A stretch of DNA of 64,000 nucleotides from Pseudoalteromonas flavipulchra NCIMB 2033 = ATCC BAA-314 (GTDB lineage: Bacteria > Pseudomonadota > Gammaproteobacteria > Enterobacterales > Alteromonadaceae). The notes beneath the pieces are model-generated. The model worked only from the letters and a program-made list of their open reading frames with translations, did no database searches and was not told where the DNA came from. How positions within the stretch are numbered: the stretch's first letter is position 1; every line of letters starts with the position of its first letter. The translations under genes and the position numbers were made by a program. This document shows positions 39,033 through 49,126 of the stretch, in pieces. The stretch is taken from contig JWIH01000012.1 in the NCBI GenBank assembly GCA_000814665.1, positions 214,437 through 278,436 on the forward strand. Direction: 5' to 3'.

Positions 39033-40661
39033 TTAGTGAATATCAGCGAGCTGTTGTAACGGTGCGGAGAAATAATGCCCTTGGGCTCCTTTCACTCCAA
39101 GCCCTTTGATGCAACTCAGTTCAGCAACGGTTTCAATCCCCACTGCATATACTGGAATACCCAAGCTTCTTGCTTGAGCGACTATTTGCTTTACTGTGCG
39201 TTTACGATACGCAGACTTTTCAATGCCGTGTACCAGCTCATAGCTAAGCTTGACAGCTTTTACCAACTCGGCAAGCGGTGAGCGCCCTAGCGTCAGAGCC
39301 TGCGTAACGTTATCCAAATAAATATCGCATCCAAGTCGGTTCAACCTATCAAAAGCTGCTAGCAAACGCTCTCCATGTTGATAGACCTCTTCTATGCTAA
39401 GTTCAAAGCCTATTGCCGCACCACTATGAGACGCAATGAGCTGCCCCTCTAGCCAATCAATAAACTGACTATCCACCCAGCTCGAGATATGTAAGTTAAT
39501 ACTTACCTTACCAAAACTCCTTTCCTGCTCATACACAGACAACACCTGCTTCACTATCGCTCTATCCAGAAACTGAAATTGCTCTGGCGTGTAAAGGTGT
39601 TGCATCACCTGCTTGGCCGAAATTCGACCCATTTCTTTGTGAGTCACTCTTAGTAGCGCTTCGCTTACAATTACGTCTTCGGCTAAAAAGTCGAACAACG
39701 GCTGGAAGAATAAGGAAAACTGTCCGGCTTTCAGATAACTCAGCAAAGCCTCACCATCTTCGTTAAGGCGTTTTGCCAATAACTCTGTGAGATGAACTAG
39801 ATGAGTATGTTGCCACACTTGATTTTGCGCGATCGAAAGCGCTGATTTTGCGCTCTGATAAACCTGAGTCTGTTGTTTATTTTCCTGATAAAAACAAGCG
39901 CCAAGTTTCACTTTGCTGCGAGATAAATCCCCCCGAAACTCTAACAGCACCCGATAAACGATTTCGTGCATTTGCTTTACCAAATCCATACCTTTAGTCG
40001 CCCCTATCTGCTTTACTGTCACGGCTAATGCCCCAGAAGCTAGATATTTAACTGCCACCGTCCCAAACTCTCCAACGCCTTTAACCAGCGCAAGCTGAAA
40101 ATGTAACTGCAGATCAACTTCTTTAGGCGTACTGCACTGCCAATGGATTAACGCAAATAATGCGTACTGCCCTTCAGGAGCGGGAGCTGGTAAAGCCACA
40201 GGCTTTTGCGCATGTGAGGTAGACTCAGCCTTACCGTATAAAAACCACCACCGGTGTACGAATAACACCAGCCCAATTGACAATAAATTGAAAAATATCA
40301 ATATATATCCATGACTTATCCATATAGATTCATGGTACAAGGTAACGGTTTGGTCATTGGCATCAAATTGGTGCTCTTCTGCATTCGCAACAGGTAACAA
40401 TGAAAAACCATACTTCGTAGCTATTTCACTTACTCCCGCAGCAAAAGCTTCAGCTGATAGCTGCGAAATTTCAGCCGCGGCTTCTTCGCCTTGCGTGTGA
40501 ACCTGAAGGTGCAGTAAATGATTAAGAAGGAAATTTAGACACAACAACACCGCCAAACTTACCGCGACTAGCTTTTTTTGATACTGACGACTAAATCCAT
40601 CTAACAGCTGAATTGGCATAATGTTTTTATTGGGTGGAAAGATAACTGAAGTGTTGTTCAA
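39033..40661 (-). CDS. csrD: Degenerate GGDEF-EAL membrane protein, CsrD/MshH type
   Basis: A 542-residue membrane protein with two transmembrane helices (about 29-50 and 113-137) flanking a periplasmic loop of ~60 residues. They are followed by a degenerate GGDEF-like region (about 165-300) and an EAL domain (about 310-540). The EAL triplet survives (residues 334-336), but the metal-binding DDFG is replaced by LDNVTQ (449-454), so cyclic-di-GMP hydrolysis is unlikely. In E. coli the degenerate GGDEF-EAL protein CsrD lies next to mreB and targets the small RNAs CsrB/C to RNase E; in Vibrio its homologue mshH lies beside ssb. Both contexts apply here. Confidence 0.8.
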   Translation of the reverse strand: MNNTSVIFPPNKNIMPIQLLDGFSRQYQKKLVAVSLAVLLCLNFLLNHLLHLQVHTQGEEAAAEISQLSAEAFAAGVSEIATKYGFSLLPVANAEEHQFDANDQTVTLYHESIWISHGYILIFFNLLSIGLVLFVHRWWFLYGKAESTSHAQKPVALPAPAPEGQYALFALIHWQCSTPKEVDLQLHFQLALVKGVGEFGTVAVKYLASGALAVTVKQIGATKGMDLVKQMHEIVYRVLLEFRGDLSRSKVKLGACFYQENKQQTQVYQSAKSALSIAQNQVWQHTHLVHLTELLAKRLNEDGEALLSYLKAGQFSLFFQPLFDFLAEDVIVSEALLRVTHKEMGRISAKQVMQHLYTPEQFQFLDRAIVKQVLSVYEQERSFGKVSINLHISSWVDSQFIDWLEGQLIASHSGAAIGFELSIEEVYQHGERLLAAFDRLNRLGCDIYLDNVTQALTLGRSPLAELVKAVKLSYELVHGIEKSAYRKRTVKQIVAQARSLGIPVYAVGIETVAELSCIKGLGVKGAQGHYFSAPLQQLADIH

Positions 40662-40827
40662 AATAGTGCAAAACTCAAGCGAGATGCGGCTTTTAATTGT
40701 ACAGAAAGGATAAGCAACTGAGCCAAAACTAGAAATGGGTTAAGTTTATTAATCGTACAAGGTGATAAGCTCTATCTAAGCTTACTTGTCACCATTTTCT
40801 TAGAGATATTTATACCAGTAAAAAACA

Positions 40828-40854
40828 AAAACCCCAGCATGATGCTAGGGTTTT
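40828..40854 (-). terminator. Rho-independent terminator after ssb
   Basis: A stem AAAACCCCAGCAT / ATGCTAGGGTTTT with one mismatch; on the minus strand it is followed by TTTTTGTTTTTT. It lies about 20 nt past the ssb stop. Confidence 0.88.
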
Positions 40855-40874
40855 CGTAGATGCTATACCACCAC

Positions 40875-41528
40875 TTAGAACGGAATATCATCATCAAAGT
40901 CAATTGGTGGCTCCATAGGGTTTGAGCTACCACCTGATTGACCATTGTTTTGGTTCTGTTGTGGTGCAAAGCCACCTTGAGACTGACCACCAAATCCAGA
41001 AGACTGCTGAGAATTCTGTTGCGATTGCTGTGGTGCGAATCCACCTTGCTGTTGGTTTGACTGGCTTTGCTGTGGCTGCGAATATTGCTGCTGAGGCGCT
41101 TGATTATAGCTTTGCTGGCCATAATTATTTTGCTGCTGTTGACCACCTTGGTACTGGCCGCCACCTTGACCCTGCTGCTCGCCACGGCCTCCTAGCATTT
41201 GCATTTGGCCACCCATGTCCACCACGATTTCCGTTGTGTACTTTTCTTGGCCGCTTTGATCTGTCCACTTACGAGTCTGTAGACGACCTTCAATGTACAC
41301 CTGCGAGCCTTTTCTTAAATACTCACCCGCAACTTCCGCAAGTTTGCCAAACAACACCACACGGTGCCATTCTGTACGCTCTTGCAATTGACCGGTGTTT
41401 TTATCTTTCCAGCTATCCGTAGTTGCAATGCTGATGTTAGCCACGCCGTTACCGTTTGGCATATAGCGAACTTCAGGATCTTGGCCCAGATTACCTACCA
41501 AAATTACTTTATTAACACCACGTGCCAT
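40875..41528 (-). CDS. ssb: Single-stranded DNA-binding protein
   Basis: SSB coats single-stranded DNA in replication and repair and recruits partners through its C-terminal tip. The N-terminal OB fold (about residues 1-110) starts [19 protein letters not shown] long Gln/Gly-rich disordered linker (about 118-200) follows, and the acidic tip is DFDDDIPF. The 217-residue length is above E. coli (178) because the Gln-rich linker is longer. It lies 17 bp downstream of the MFS gene. Confidence 0.98.
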   Translation of the reverse strand: MARGVNKVILVGNLGQDPEVRYMPNGNGVANISIATTDSWKDKNTGQLQERTEWHRVVLFGKLAEVAGEYLRKGSQVYIEGRLQTRKWTDQSGQEKYTTEIVVDMGGQMQMLGGRGEQQGQGGGQYQGGQQQQNNYGQQSYNQAPQQQYSQPQQSQSNQQQGGFAPQQSQQNSQQSSGFGGQSQGGFAPQQNQNNGQSGGSSNPMEPPIDFDDDIPF

Positions 41529-41545
41529 GGCATTGTCTCCTCACA

Positions 41546-42913
41546 CTATGACAAGCCCAGCACTTGCTTGGCTTGCTTCAAATCAAAAATTTTATCATCT
41601 ACTTTTAGGTAGCTACGATTCTCATCTCTCACTACCGTGGCCTCAAGTACCCCAGGTAATGAAACCAATTGGTCTGCCAATTCCGTCGCTTGTTGCTCAT
41701 TTTCTACAGCAGAAACTAAGCTGATCGCTTTGCTCTTAGGTGGCACTTGCATGCCCCATGCGATAACAAACCATATTACCCCAATAATGGCCGTTGCGGC
41801 AAATATCGTATCGACCGCAAAATTTTGTGCCAAGATACCACCCAAAGCACCACCTATAAATGCGCCAAGAAACTGGCCAGATGAAAAGACTCCCATCGCC
41901 GATCCCTTTTGGTTTGCTGGAGCTATGCGAGAAACCAACGCAGGCATAGTTGCTTCGAGAAAATTAAAGGCAATAAAATAGACCAGCATTGCACCTGCGA
42001 TCACCCAAAGTGAATCTACAAAGCAATACAAAGTAACCGAGCTTACCACTAGCATTGCAATAGACAGCAAGAATGTCTGCTTTTCTTTTTGTTTGCGGAT
42101 CGCCACTATCATCATCGGTGCCATCAAAATGAAGGCGAGTAAAAATACCGGAATATAGAGTTGCCAATGCCTATCTGCTGCAAGGCCATCACGGATCAAC
42201 TGACCAGGCAAGGCTACAAAAATTGTAGTCAGCGTCAAATGCAATAGCAACACCCCAAGATCAAGCCTCAGTAACTGTGGGTTTTGCACCAAGCGACGAA
42301 TATCTGCAAAGCTTGCAATTGTGTCGCCTTTTGGGGCTTTATTTACCGCATTTGGCACCATAAAGGTAATGATAGCGATCCCTACAATTGCCAATACCGC
42401 CGTCAGCCAGAAGATCCCTGCGATACCAAAAGACGCTGCAATCATTGGTCCTAATAACATGGCTACAGCAAAGCTCATACCAATGCACATGCCAATGACC
42501 GCCATTACCTTCGGACGCTGCTCGTCACGGCTCAAATCCGCAGCAAGCGCAAGTAACGCACTTGCAATCGCGCCCATGCCCTGTAGCGCTCTACCAAATG
42601 TCACCCAATAGATTGAATCCGCTAATGCCGCGATAACGGACCCTAATGCAAATACCAACAACCCACCAATGATGATTGGCTTACGGCCGAACTTATCAGA
42701 CAACCAACCCATAGGTATCTGGAGTACAGCTTGAGTCAAACCATAAGCACCAATAGCCAAACCAATCCACAGTGGCGAGACATCCTGTAAAGACTGGCCG
42801 TAAACAGCTAACACAGGCATCAGCATGAACAAACCAAGCATGCGGAAAGCGAAAACGCCAGCAAGAGAAATCGCGGCGCGCTTTTCAGTTGGGTTTAAAG
42901 AGTCATTAGACAT
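41546..42913 (-). CDS. MFS transporter with C-terminal YAM domain (YajR-like)
   Basis: A 12-helix major facilitator with the motif A loop GWLSDKFGRKP between helices 2 and 3. The C-terminal ~60 residues form a small soluble ferredoxin-like domain (DQLVSLPGVLEATVV), as in E. coli YajR. The family is annotated as drug or sugar efflux, but the substrate is unknown. I start at ATG 42913 (455 residues, MSNDSLNPTEKRA), since the upstream 15 codons to 42958 do not look like a transporter N-terminus. It lies directly upstream of ssb. Confidence 0.9.
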   Translation of the reverse strand: MSNDSLNPTEKRAAISLAGVFAFRMLGLFMLMPVLAVYGQSLQDVSPLWIGLAIGAYGLTQAVLQIPMGWLSDKFGRKPIIIGGLLVFALGSVIAALADSIYWVTFGRALQGMGAIASALLALAADLSRDEQRPKVMAVIGMCIGMSFAVAMLLGPMIAASFGIAGIFWLTAVLAIVGIAIITFMVPNAVNKAPKGDTIASFADIRRLVQNPQLLRLDLGVLLLHLTLTTIFVALPGQLIRDGLAADRHWQLYIPVFLLAFILMAPMMIVAIRKQKEKQTFLLSIAMLVVSSVTLYCFVDSLWVIAGAMLVYFIAFNFLEATMPALVSRIAPANQKGSAMGVFSSGQFLGAFIGGALGGILAQNFAVDTIFAATAIIGVIWFVIAWGMQVPPKSKAISLVSAVENEQQATELADQLVSLPGVLEATVVRDENRSYLKVDDKIFDLKQAKQVLGLS

Positions 42914-43052
42914 AAGGCGGTATTCATCACTATCGAAAATCACGCGCAAGTTTAACAAACTCTTTTCTTAACTTACACTAGCGCGAACGGATCTTTGCAA
43001 TGCGATTGTTACCATCATGAATTTGAGCAGCTTACTTCGAGAGAAAAAAGCG

Positions 43053-43805
43053 CTAGTTGACGCCGTACTTGGCCGTGATCTGAGCTAATTTTCCGCTACG
43101 TTTAACCCGTTCAAATGCTTGACTCAAACGCTGCAAACGCTCGCTCGAGGTGCGTGCCTTGCTAAAGGCAAAATATACTGGGTTTTCGTTAATAACCAAC
43201 GAGCTAATCGCAAACTTTTCAAAATCAGGGTTATTTTTACTTTGATACAGGATGTTGAATTTTTCTTCTAAAAACCCTGCTATCCGTCCTTTTTTGAGCA
43301 AATTCAATTTTACCTGATTGTCGGGTACATAAATAAATTGTGTTTCACTGTCGGTACGACGCGCAAGGCGAGCTGTAAACGCCTCACCGTAATAAGCATT
43401 ACGCTGAATAGCGATGGGCTTTGACAGATGGAATAACGACTCAAGTGAGTCAAGCTGATGAGGCTCGCCTGAGTTCATTGCAAAAACAATGGTTTCCATG
43501 CGTTGGGGACCAATAAAATACGCAAACTGTTCACGTACTGGTGTTTTTGTGACGCTCAAAATAAGATCGATGTCGCCCTCCTCTAAAAGCTTCAGCGCCC
43601 GACCCCAAGGAATACTTACGAAACGATAGCTACACCCCGCTTCATCTAATAAGGCTTTAGCGAAATCAACATCCATACCGTGCCAAACAAGGTCGTCATT
43701 TAACTTAGACTGCGCCGCATAATTCTCAAACCGCACCACCAGCTCACAGGCGAACACATTTTGGCAAAGCAGCGCCAAAAGCAATAAAAGTCGATACAAA
43801 ATCAA
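43053..43805 (-). CDS. Periplasmic solute-binding protein family 3
   Basis: A 250-residue exported protein with a signal peptide (about 1-19, ending VFAC) and one SBP_bac_3 (amino-acid-binding type) domain. Typical stretches are WHGMDVDFAKALLDEAGC, RALKLLEEGDIDLILSVT and the final FERVKRSGKLAQITAKYG. No ABC permease or ATPase gene is adjacent, so it may be a stand-alone sensor-like binding protein; in Alteromonadales many such orphans exist. The ligand is not predictable. Confidence 0.82.
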   Translation of the reverse strand: MILYRLLLLLALLCQNVFACELVVRFENYAAQSKLNDDLVWHGMDVDFAKALLDEAGCSYRFVSIPWGRALKLLEEGDIDLILSVTKTPVREQFAYFIGPQRMETIVFAMNSGEPHQLDSLESLFHLSKPIAIQRNAYYGEAFTARLARRTDSETQFIYVPDNQVKLNLLKKGRIAGFLEEKFNILYQSKNNPDFEKFAISSLVINENPVYFAFSKARTSSERLQRLSQAFERVKRSGKLAQITAKYGVN

Positions 43806-43979
43806 TATCCCAAGTTGATCGGTTTAATAAGTTTAGTTCGTTTAGCAGAGATAACTTAATTTTGTATTCGGGATGCGGTAATCTGTTCACTTCACATCAT
43901 GCTTTGACTGATCCAGGTTTCAATATAGTGGATTAGTATCGCGTACTCAGTACAGCGCACGAAAAAACACAAGGGTCGT

Positions 43980-46802
43980 ATGGATAAAATAGAAGTTAGG
44001 GGTGCCCGCACCCACAATTTAAAAGACATTTCACTCACTATTCCAAGAGACAAGTTGATAGTGATCACGGGTCTTTCTGGCTCAGGGAAGTCGTCTTTAG
44101 CATTTGACACCTTATACGCAGAAGGCCAGCGTCGTTATGTCGAGTCTTTGTCTGCGTACGCGAGGCAGTTTTTATCGCTGATGGAAAAACCAGATGTGGA
44201 TCACATTGAGGGCTTGTCTCCCGCGATTTCCATTGAGCAGAAGTCGACTTCTCACAACCCACGCTCAACCGTGGGAACCATTACCGAAATATACGACTAT
44301 TTAAGATTACTCTTTGCTCGAGTGGGTGAACCGAGATGCCCTACGCATGATTTACCGTTAGCCGCACAAACCATCAGTCAAATGGTTGATACTGTGTTGG
44401 CGCTACCCGAGGGTAGCAAACTCATGCTGCTTGCACCGGTGGTGAAAAACCGTAAAGGTGAGCACGTAAAACTGCTAGAAGAGCTTGCGAGCCAAGGTTT
44501 TATTCGTGCACGTATTGATGGCGAGGTGTGCGATCTCTCAGATCCACCAACGCTAGAGTTACAGAAAAAACATACCATAGAAGTCGTGGTGGATCGTTTT
44601 AAAGTCAAAGCAGGGCTTGAGCAACGGTTAGCCGAATCTTTTGAAACCGCGCTTGATTTGGCTGATGGCATTGCGCAAATCGCCTATATGGATGATAGCG
44701 ACGCAGACGAACTGATCTTCTCGGCCAACTTTGCCTGTCCAACTTGTGGCTATGCCATGAGCGAACTTGAACCTCGATTGTTTTCTTTCAATAACCCCGC
44801 AGGTGCGTGCCAAAGCTGTGATGGTTTGGGGGTAAAGCAGTATTTTGATCCCAAACGTGTAGTGCAAAACCCAGAACTAAGCTTGTCTGGTGGTGCAATC
44901 AAAGGGTGGGATAAACGCAGTTTTTACTATTTTCAAATGCTAAGCTCAGTTGCCGAGCAATATGGATTTGACTTAGAAACGCCATTTCAGGATCTGCCGA
45001 GTAAATTTCAAAAAGTGGTATTAGAAGGCTCAGGCAAAACTAAAATCGCGTTTAAGTATCGTAATGACAGAGGCGATCTTATCACTCGCAATCACGAGTT
45101 CGAAGGCGTGTTAAACAATATGAATCGCCGTTATCGGGAAACGGAGTCAAGTTCAGTAAGAGAAGAGCTCGCCAAATATCAAACCAGCCAAGCGTGTCCA
45201 AGTTGCCATGGCTCACGCCTGCGCGAGGAAGCTCGCCATGTGTTTATCGGCTCGACCAACCTGCCAACCGTAACAACGATGAGTATCGGCGAAGCCAGTC
45301 AATTTTTTATCGACTTAGCACTCACAGGCCAAAAAGCACAAATTGCGGACAAAATACTCAAAGAGATCCGCGACCGTTTATCTTTCTTGATCAATGTTGG
45401 CCTAAACTACCTTTCTTTGGAGCGTAGTGCTGATACTTTATCTGGCGGTGAAGCTCAGCGGATCCGTCTTGCAAGCCAAATTGGCGCCGGTCTCGTGGGA
45501 GTAATGTACGTACTGGATGAGCCTTCAATTGGTCTACATCAGCGCGATAACGACCGGTTACTTAAAACACTCACGCACTTAAGAGATCTTGGCAACACCG
45601 TGATTGTGGTAGAACACGATGAAGATGCCATTCGTGCAGCCGATCACATCATCGATATCGGTCCTGGCGCCGGTGTACACGGCGGCTATGTCGTCGCTGA
45701 GGGAACTCGCGATGAGATAATGCAAAGTAAAGACTCATTAACGGGTCAATATCTCAGTGGCGAGAAATGTATTGAAGTTCCAGCGCAACGCCATCAATGT
45801 GATGACAAATGGCTTGAGCTTAAAGGCGCAACGGGCAACAACCTAAAAAGTGTCGACTTAAAAGTGCCTGTTGGGCTCATGACCTGCGTAACTGGGGTAT
45901 CTGGTTCGGGTAAATCTACCCTCATTAATGACACCCTATTCAAGCTTGCCCATCAGGAATTAAACGGTGCAACAACGCAAGAAGCTGCACCATATGAATC
46001 AGTTCATGGGCTAGATCACTTCGATAAAGTTATAGATATTGATCAAAGTCCTATCGGTCGCACACCACGTTCAAACCCTGCAACTTATACCGGGATCTTT
46101 ACTGCTATCCGCGAATTATTTGCAGGAACACAAGAGTCGCGTTCACGCGGTTATAAGGTTGGCCGCTTTAGTTTTAACGTTAAAGGCGGTCGCTGTGAGG
46201 CCTGTCAAGGCGATGGAGTTATCAAGGTAGAGATGCACTTCCTGCCTGATGTCTATGTGCCTTGCGATGTCTGTACTGGTAAGCGCTATAACCGTGAAAC
46301 ACTGGAAGTGCTGTATAAAGGTAAAAATATCCACGAAGTGTTGGAAATGACCGTTGAGGACGCTCGAGAATTTTTTGATAAAATTCCCGCGATCAATCGC
46401 AAACTACAAACTTTAATGGACGTTGGCCTCTCCTACATTCGCTTGGGGCAAGCCGCCACGACCTTGTCCGGTGGTGAAGCACAGCGGGTTAAGCTCGCTC
46501 GTGAACTATCAAAACGAGATACTGGTAAAACACTCTACATTCTCGATGAGCCAACCACAGGTCTGCACTTCCATGATATTCAGCAGCTACTCGCGGTATT
46601 ACATCGTCTACGCGATCATGGTAATACGGTGTTGGTTATCGAGCATAATTTAGATGTCATCAAAACCGCGGACTGGATTGTGGACCTAGGTCCAGAGGGA
46701 GGAGCTGGAGGTGGTCAAATCCTCGTCTCAGGTACACCTGAAACGGTGGCTGACTTTGCGGCTTCGCATACAGGTAAGTACCTTAAGCCCTTATTGTCTT
46801 AA
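43980..46802 (+). CDS. uvrA: Excinuclease ABC subunit UvrA
   Basis: The damage-recognition ATPase of nucleotide excision repair. The 940-residue length equals E. coli UvrA. It has two ABC modules: Walker [10 protein letters not shown] and GVSGSGKST, and signatures LSGGEAQR in both halves. Zinc-binding Cys clusters are visible (CPTCGYAM...CQSCDGLG in the first half and CEACQGDG...[10 protein letters not shown] in the second). I saw no LexA-type CTG-N10-CAG box in the 174 bp upstream. Confidence 0.98.
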   Translation: MDKIEVRGARTHNLKDISLTIPRDKLIVITGLSGSGKSSLAFDTLYAEGQRRYVESLSAYARQFLSLMEKPDVDHIEGLSPAISIEQKSTSHNPRSTVGTITEIYDYLRLLFARVGEPRCPTHDLPLAAQTISQMVDTVLALPEGSKLMLLAPVVKNRKGEHVKLLEELASQGFIRARIDGEVCDLSDPPTLELQKKHTIEVVVDRFKVKAGLEQRLAESFETALDLADGIAQIAYMDDSDADELIFSANFACPTCGYAMSELEPRLFSFNNPAGACQSCDGLGVKQYFDPKRVVQNPELSLSGGAIKGWDKRSFYYFQMLSSVAEQYGFDLETPFQDLPSKFQKVVLEGSGKTKIAFKYRNDRGDLITRNHEFEGVLNNMNRRYRETESSSVREELAKYQTSQACPSCHGSRLREEARHVFIGSTNLPTVTTMSIGEASQFFIDLALTGQKAQIADKILKEIRDRLSFLINVGLNYLSLERSADTLSGGEAQRIRLASQIGAGLVGVMYVLDEPSIGLHQRDNDRLLKTLTHLRDLGNTVIVVEHDEDAIRAADHIIDIGPGAGVHGGYVVAEGTRDEIMQSKDSLTGQYLSGEKCIEVPAQRHQCDDKWLELKGATGNNLKSVDLKVPVGLMTCVTGVSGSGKSTLINDTLFKLAHQELNGATTQEAAPYESVHGLDHFDKVIDIDQSPIGRTPRSNPATYTGIFTAIRELFAGTQESRSRGYKVGRFSFNVKGGRCEACQGDGVIKVEMHFLPDVYVPCDVCTGKRYNRETLEVLYKGKNIHEVLEMTVEDAREFFDKIPAINRKLQTLMDVGLSYIRLGQAATTLSGGEAQRVKLARELSKRDTGKTLYILDEPTTGLHFHDIQQLLAVLHRLRDHGNTVLVIEHNLDVIKTADWIVDLGPEGGAGGGQILVSGTPETVADFAASHTGKYLKPLLS

Positions 46803-46852
46803 TTTCTAAAAGTCTCTATTATTGGTGCATAATAATTACAAATTCACTTATT

Positions 46853-47947
46853 ATGCATCAACTTCTCGCGCCAAAAAACTTAACCGCATACCTAGCAAGA
46901 CTGCGCTTTTCCATCGGCCAATTTTGGCAAAGCCTAACGCTGGCTCAACGCTATTATTTGGTCAGTTTTATCATTTTTATGTTCAGCTTGAGTGAAACTG
47001 AAGATAATAACTTCACCGCTTTTTTGATCTTAATAACCACAGTAACGGCGCTATGTTATGAATTCTGGCCAAGGATCATGACCTTTTGGGAAAGTGTGCC
47101 TGGCAAAGCACTAATACTGTTATTTTATGCCTTTATCGCCAACTTTGTGTTAGTGCAAGCTGATGGTCGTATCAATGATTTAACTGGAGTCAGCACAGAT
47201 AATTTCCCTTACACACATAATTTGAGTGTGTTGCTGTCGTTACCTACTTGGTTTTTTATTACCAGTACCTTCTTGTTAATTCTCGCGCAACTCTTTATGA
47301 CCTGCTATGTCGTTGTGCTTTTCCTACTTAAACCATTACGAATAAAGCCTTTTTGGCATCAGAATCACTATCGTTATCCGGCAACAACAGCAATCATCAG
47401 GTTGATCATGTGTTTTGTTTTATTGGCTTTTTTGGTGCTTGGCATTGCTAAATCAGGTGCTTCAACCGCATTTACTGAGTTTTCTTCTGATTTCAAAGTA
47501 GATAAGGACGGAATTTCTTTCCAAGCCAACGCGAAAGAATCGCGCTCTGCAGACTCCACAGAAGAAAACGAAGGAACATCGGAAACTCAACCACAATTGG
47601 CTGACATGAGTGGCGATACCCCACAGCAAGATGAAGCACAGCCCACGGCAGATGAGCCGGAGTCGTTAACGGTATCTATTAATAACGATCCCAACCCCGA
47701 TTTGCACGAGCAAGGCAAAAACTATAACGATGTGCTTAATCAAATACTGGCTTACTTTATCTTTCGCTTTGAGTCTGACGGAAACTCACGTTGTGAACAT
47801 AGCGAAGGCAGTAATATTGTTGAATTAAACGATTATGAGATCTTAGAGATCATGCCGGATAACGCCGCAGAATACGGCTACACCTATACAGTAAAGCCTT
47901 GTATTTCAGCGGCAATTGGTCATCAGTTTAAGCCGCAGCAACCATAA
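46853..47947 (+). CDS. Membrane protein of unknown function
   Basis: I do not recognise this family. The 364 residues have about five transmembrane segments (about 37-54, 57-75, 83-101, 127-160 and 178-198), all in the first half. A Ser/Glu/Gln-rich acidic linker (about 228-290) and a small C-terminal domain with two Cys (RCEH, PCIS) follow; that domain may be periplasmic. It starts 50 bp after uvrA, and its 3' end overlaps the convergent thioesterase gene by 20 bp. Base composition matches its neighbours. Confidence 0.8.
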   Translation: MHQLLAPKNLTAYLARLRFSIGQFWQSLTLAQRYYLVSFIIFMFSLSETEDNNFTAFLILITTVTALCYEFWPRIMTFWESVPGKALILLFYAFIANFVLVQADGRINDLTGVSTDNFPYTHNLSVLLSLPTWFFITSTFLLILAQLFMTCYVVVLFLLKPLRIKPFWHQNHYRYPATTAIIRLIMCFVLLAFLVLGIAKSGASTAFTEFSSDFKVDKDGISFQANAKESRSADSTEENEGTSETQPQLADMSGDTPQQDEAQPTADEPESLTVSINNDPNPDLHEQGKNYNDVLNQILAYFIFRFESDGNSRCEHSEGSNIVELNDYEILEIMPDNAAEYGYTYTVKPCISAAIGHQFKPQQP

Positions 47948-48326
47948 AGGTGCCTAGCGCATCGCGCTCTTGCTGACTCAGCGGTTGAGATTGCTTAACC
48001 GCAAAGTCATATCGCACCATAATGGTTTTACCTTCAGCACAGCATTCTCCATGCTGCCAAGCCTGCTGCAAAATGACAAATGAGCTGTTGCCGATATGTT
48101 CAACAGCCGTTTTTATTTCGACCTCTTGACCATAAAATAGCTCCCCTTTAAAAGTGACTTCGACTTTAGCAACAATCAATTTCCACTCTTTTGGATTTAA
48201 ATCTGGTGTAAATATTTTGAAAATAGGTGTGCGCGCGGCTTCAAACCACACAGGGAGTACGGTATTGTTGATATGTCCAAGCACATCTGTGTCGCAAAAA
48301 CGCGGCATAAGCTTTTCAGACAGCAT
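47928..48326 (-). CDS. Acyl-CoA thioesterase, 4HBT hotdog family
   Basis: A 132-residue single hotdog-fold protein. The catalytic-type aspartate motif is FCDTDVLGHINN, and the strand VEVTFKGELFYGQEVEI is family-typical. It resembles YbgC/FadM-type thioesterases that hydrolyse acyl-CoA, substrate unknown. Adjacent and divergent is a 2OG-Fe oxygenase, 29 bp away; no operon partner on its strand. Confidence 0.85.
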   Translation of the reverse strand: MLSEKLMPRFCDTDVLGHINNTVLPVWFEAARTPIFKIFTPDLNPKEWKLIVAKVEVTFKGELFYGQEVEIKTAVEHIGNSSFVILQQAWQHGECCAEGKTIMVRYDFAVKQSQPLSQQERDALGTFMVAAA

Positions 48327-48355
48327 AATAACTCCAATAAAAACTAGGGAAAAAC

Positions 48356-49057
48356 ATGAGTGATTTTATTCGCGTTTACGATAACGCACTCAGTTCAGAC
48401 TTTTGCGATGAATTCGTAAAGACCTTCGATCAAAGCCCACATTTAAAACAGGGGACTACATCTGGTGGTGTCGACTTGAGTAAAAAAGTCAGTCACGACC
48501 TTTATCTAAATTCCTATCCTGACTATGCCAAACAGTTACAACACATTCAACAGGTTACGGCAAAGCACTTATTTGAATATCTTGAAGAACATTTCTTTAT
48601 GATCATCGGTGCATTTGGACTTAAAGTGTATCACCCCAAAACTGGTGAGCCTGTCGATCTCACTGCGGATAACTTTGAAGAAGTCGGCAAGCCACAACTC
48701 CCGGTCCTTGCTCAACAGCTGTTTCGTTTGGGCGCTATCCAAGCTCAGCGCTATCAAATAAATAAAGGCGGCTACCCCTACTGGCACAGCGAAGTCTACC
48801 CTCAACATGACCATAATGAAGCCTTACACCGAGTGCTGTTATTTATGTTCTACCTTAATGATGTCGAGGAAGGTGGCGAGACCGAGTTTTATTATCAGCA
48901 GCGTAAAATTGCCCCAGTAAAAGGCTCTATGGTGATAGCGCCAGGGTATTTTACACATACACATAGAGGCAATATTCCGGTTTCTAATGATAAGTATATA
49001 CTCACTTCGTGGGTGTTATTTAATAGAGCAGAGCAACTCTATGGTACACCCAAATAA
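48356..49057 (+). CDS. 2-oxoglutarate/Fe(II)-dependent oxygenase, prolyl-4-hydroxylase type
   Basis: A 233-residue soluble dioxygenase with a P4Hc-type core. The facial triad appears as His144-Ser-Glu146 in YWHSEVYPQ, an HxE rather than the usual HxD, plus the distal His203 in FTHTHRGN. The 2OG-binding basic residue is probably in the following Lys/Arg. The double-stranded helix is visible as LLFMFYLNDVEEGGETEF. Substrate unknown; it might hydroxylate a protein. A stem-loop follows at 49074-49113. Confidence 0.82.
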   Translation: MSDFIRVYDNALSSDFCDEFVKTFDQSPHLKQGTTSGGVDLSKKVSHDLYLNSYPDYAKQLQHIQQVTAKHLFEYLEEHFFMIIGAFGLKVYHPKTGEPVDLTADNFEEVGKPQLPVLAQQLFRLGAIQAQRYQINKGGYPYWHSEVYPQHDHNEALHRVLLFMFYLNDVEEGGETEFYYQQRKIAPVKGSMVIAPGYFTHTHRGNIPVSNDKYILTSWVLFNRAEQLYGTPK

Positions 49058-49073
49058 GCTATCTCTATACTTC

Positions 49074-49113
49074 AGGGGCTGTTGAACTCAAGCATGCAAG
49101 ATCAACAAGCCCC
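49074..49113 (+). terminator. Possible terminator stem after the 2OG oxygenase
   Basis: GGGGCTGTTGA pairs with TCAACAAGCCCC (one bulge) around a 16-nt loop, 17 nt after the stop. There is no T run after it, so terminator function is doubtful. Confidence 0.4.
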
Positions 49114-49126
49114 ACAGAACTTATTT

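Noticed and set aside
40772-41185. 137-codon frame antisense/offset within ssb
   Set aside because: It arises from the Gln/Gly-rich repeated codons of the ssb linker in a shifted frame; no start site.
43860-43979. Possible LexA box upstream of uvrA
   Set aside because: CTGTTCACTTCACAT and TACTCAGTACAG look partly similar to an SOS box, but neither has the CTG-N10-CAG spacing.
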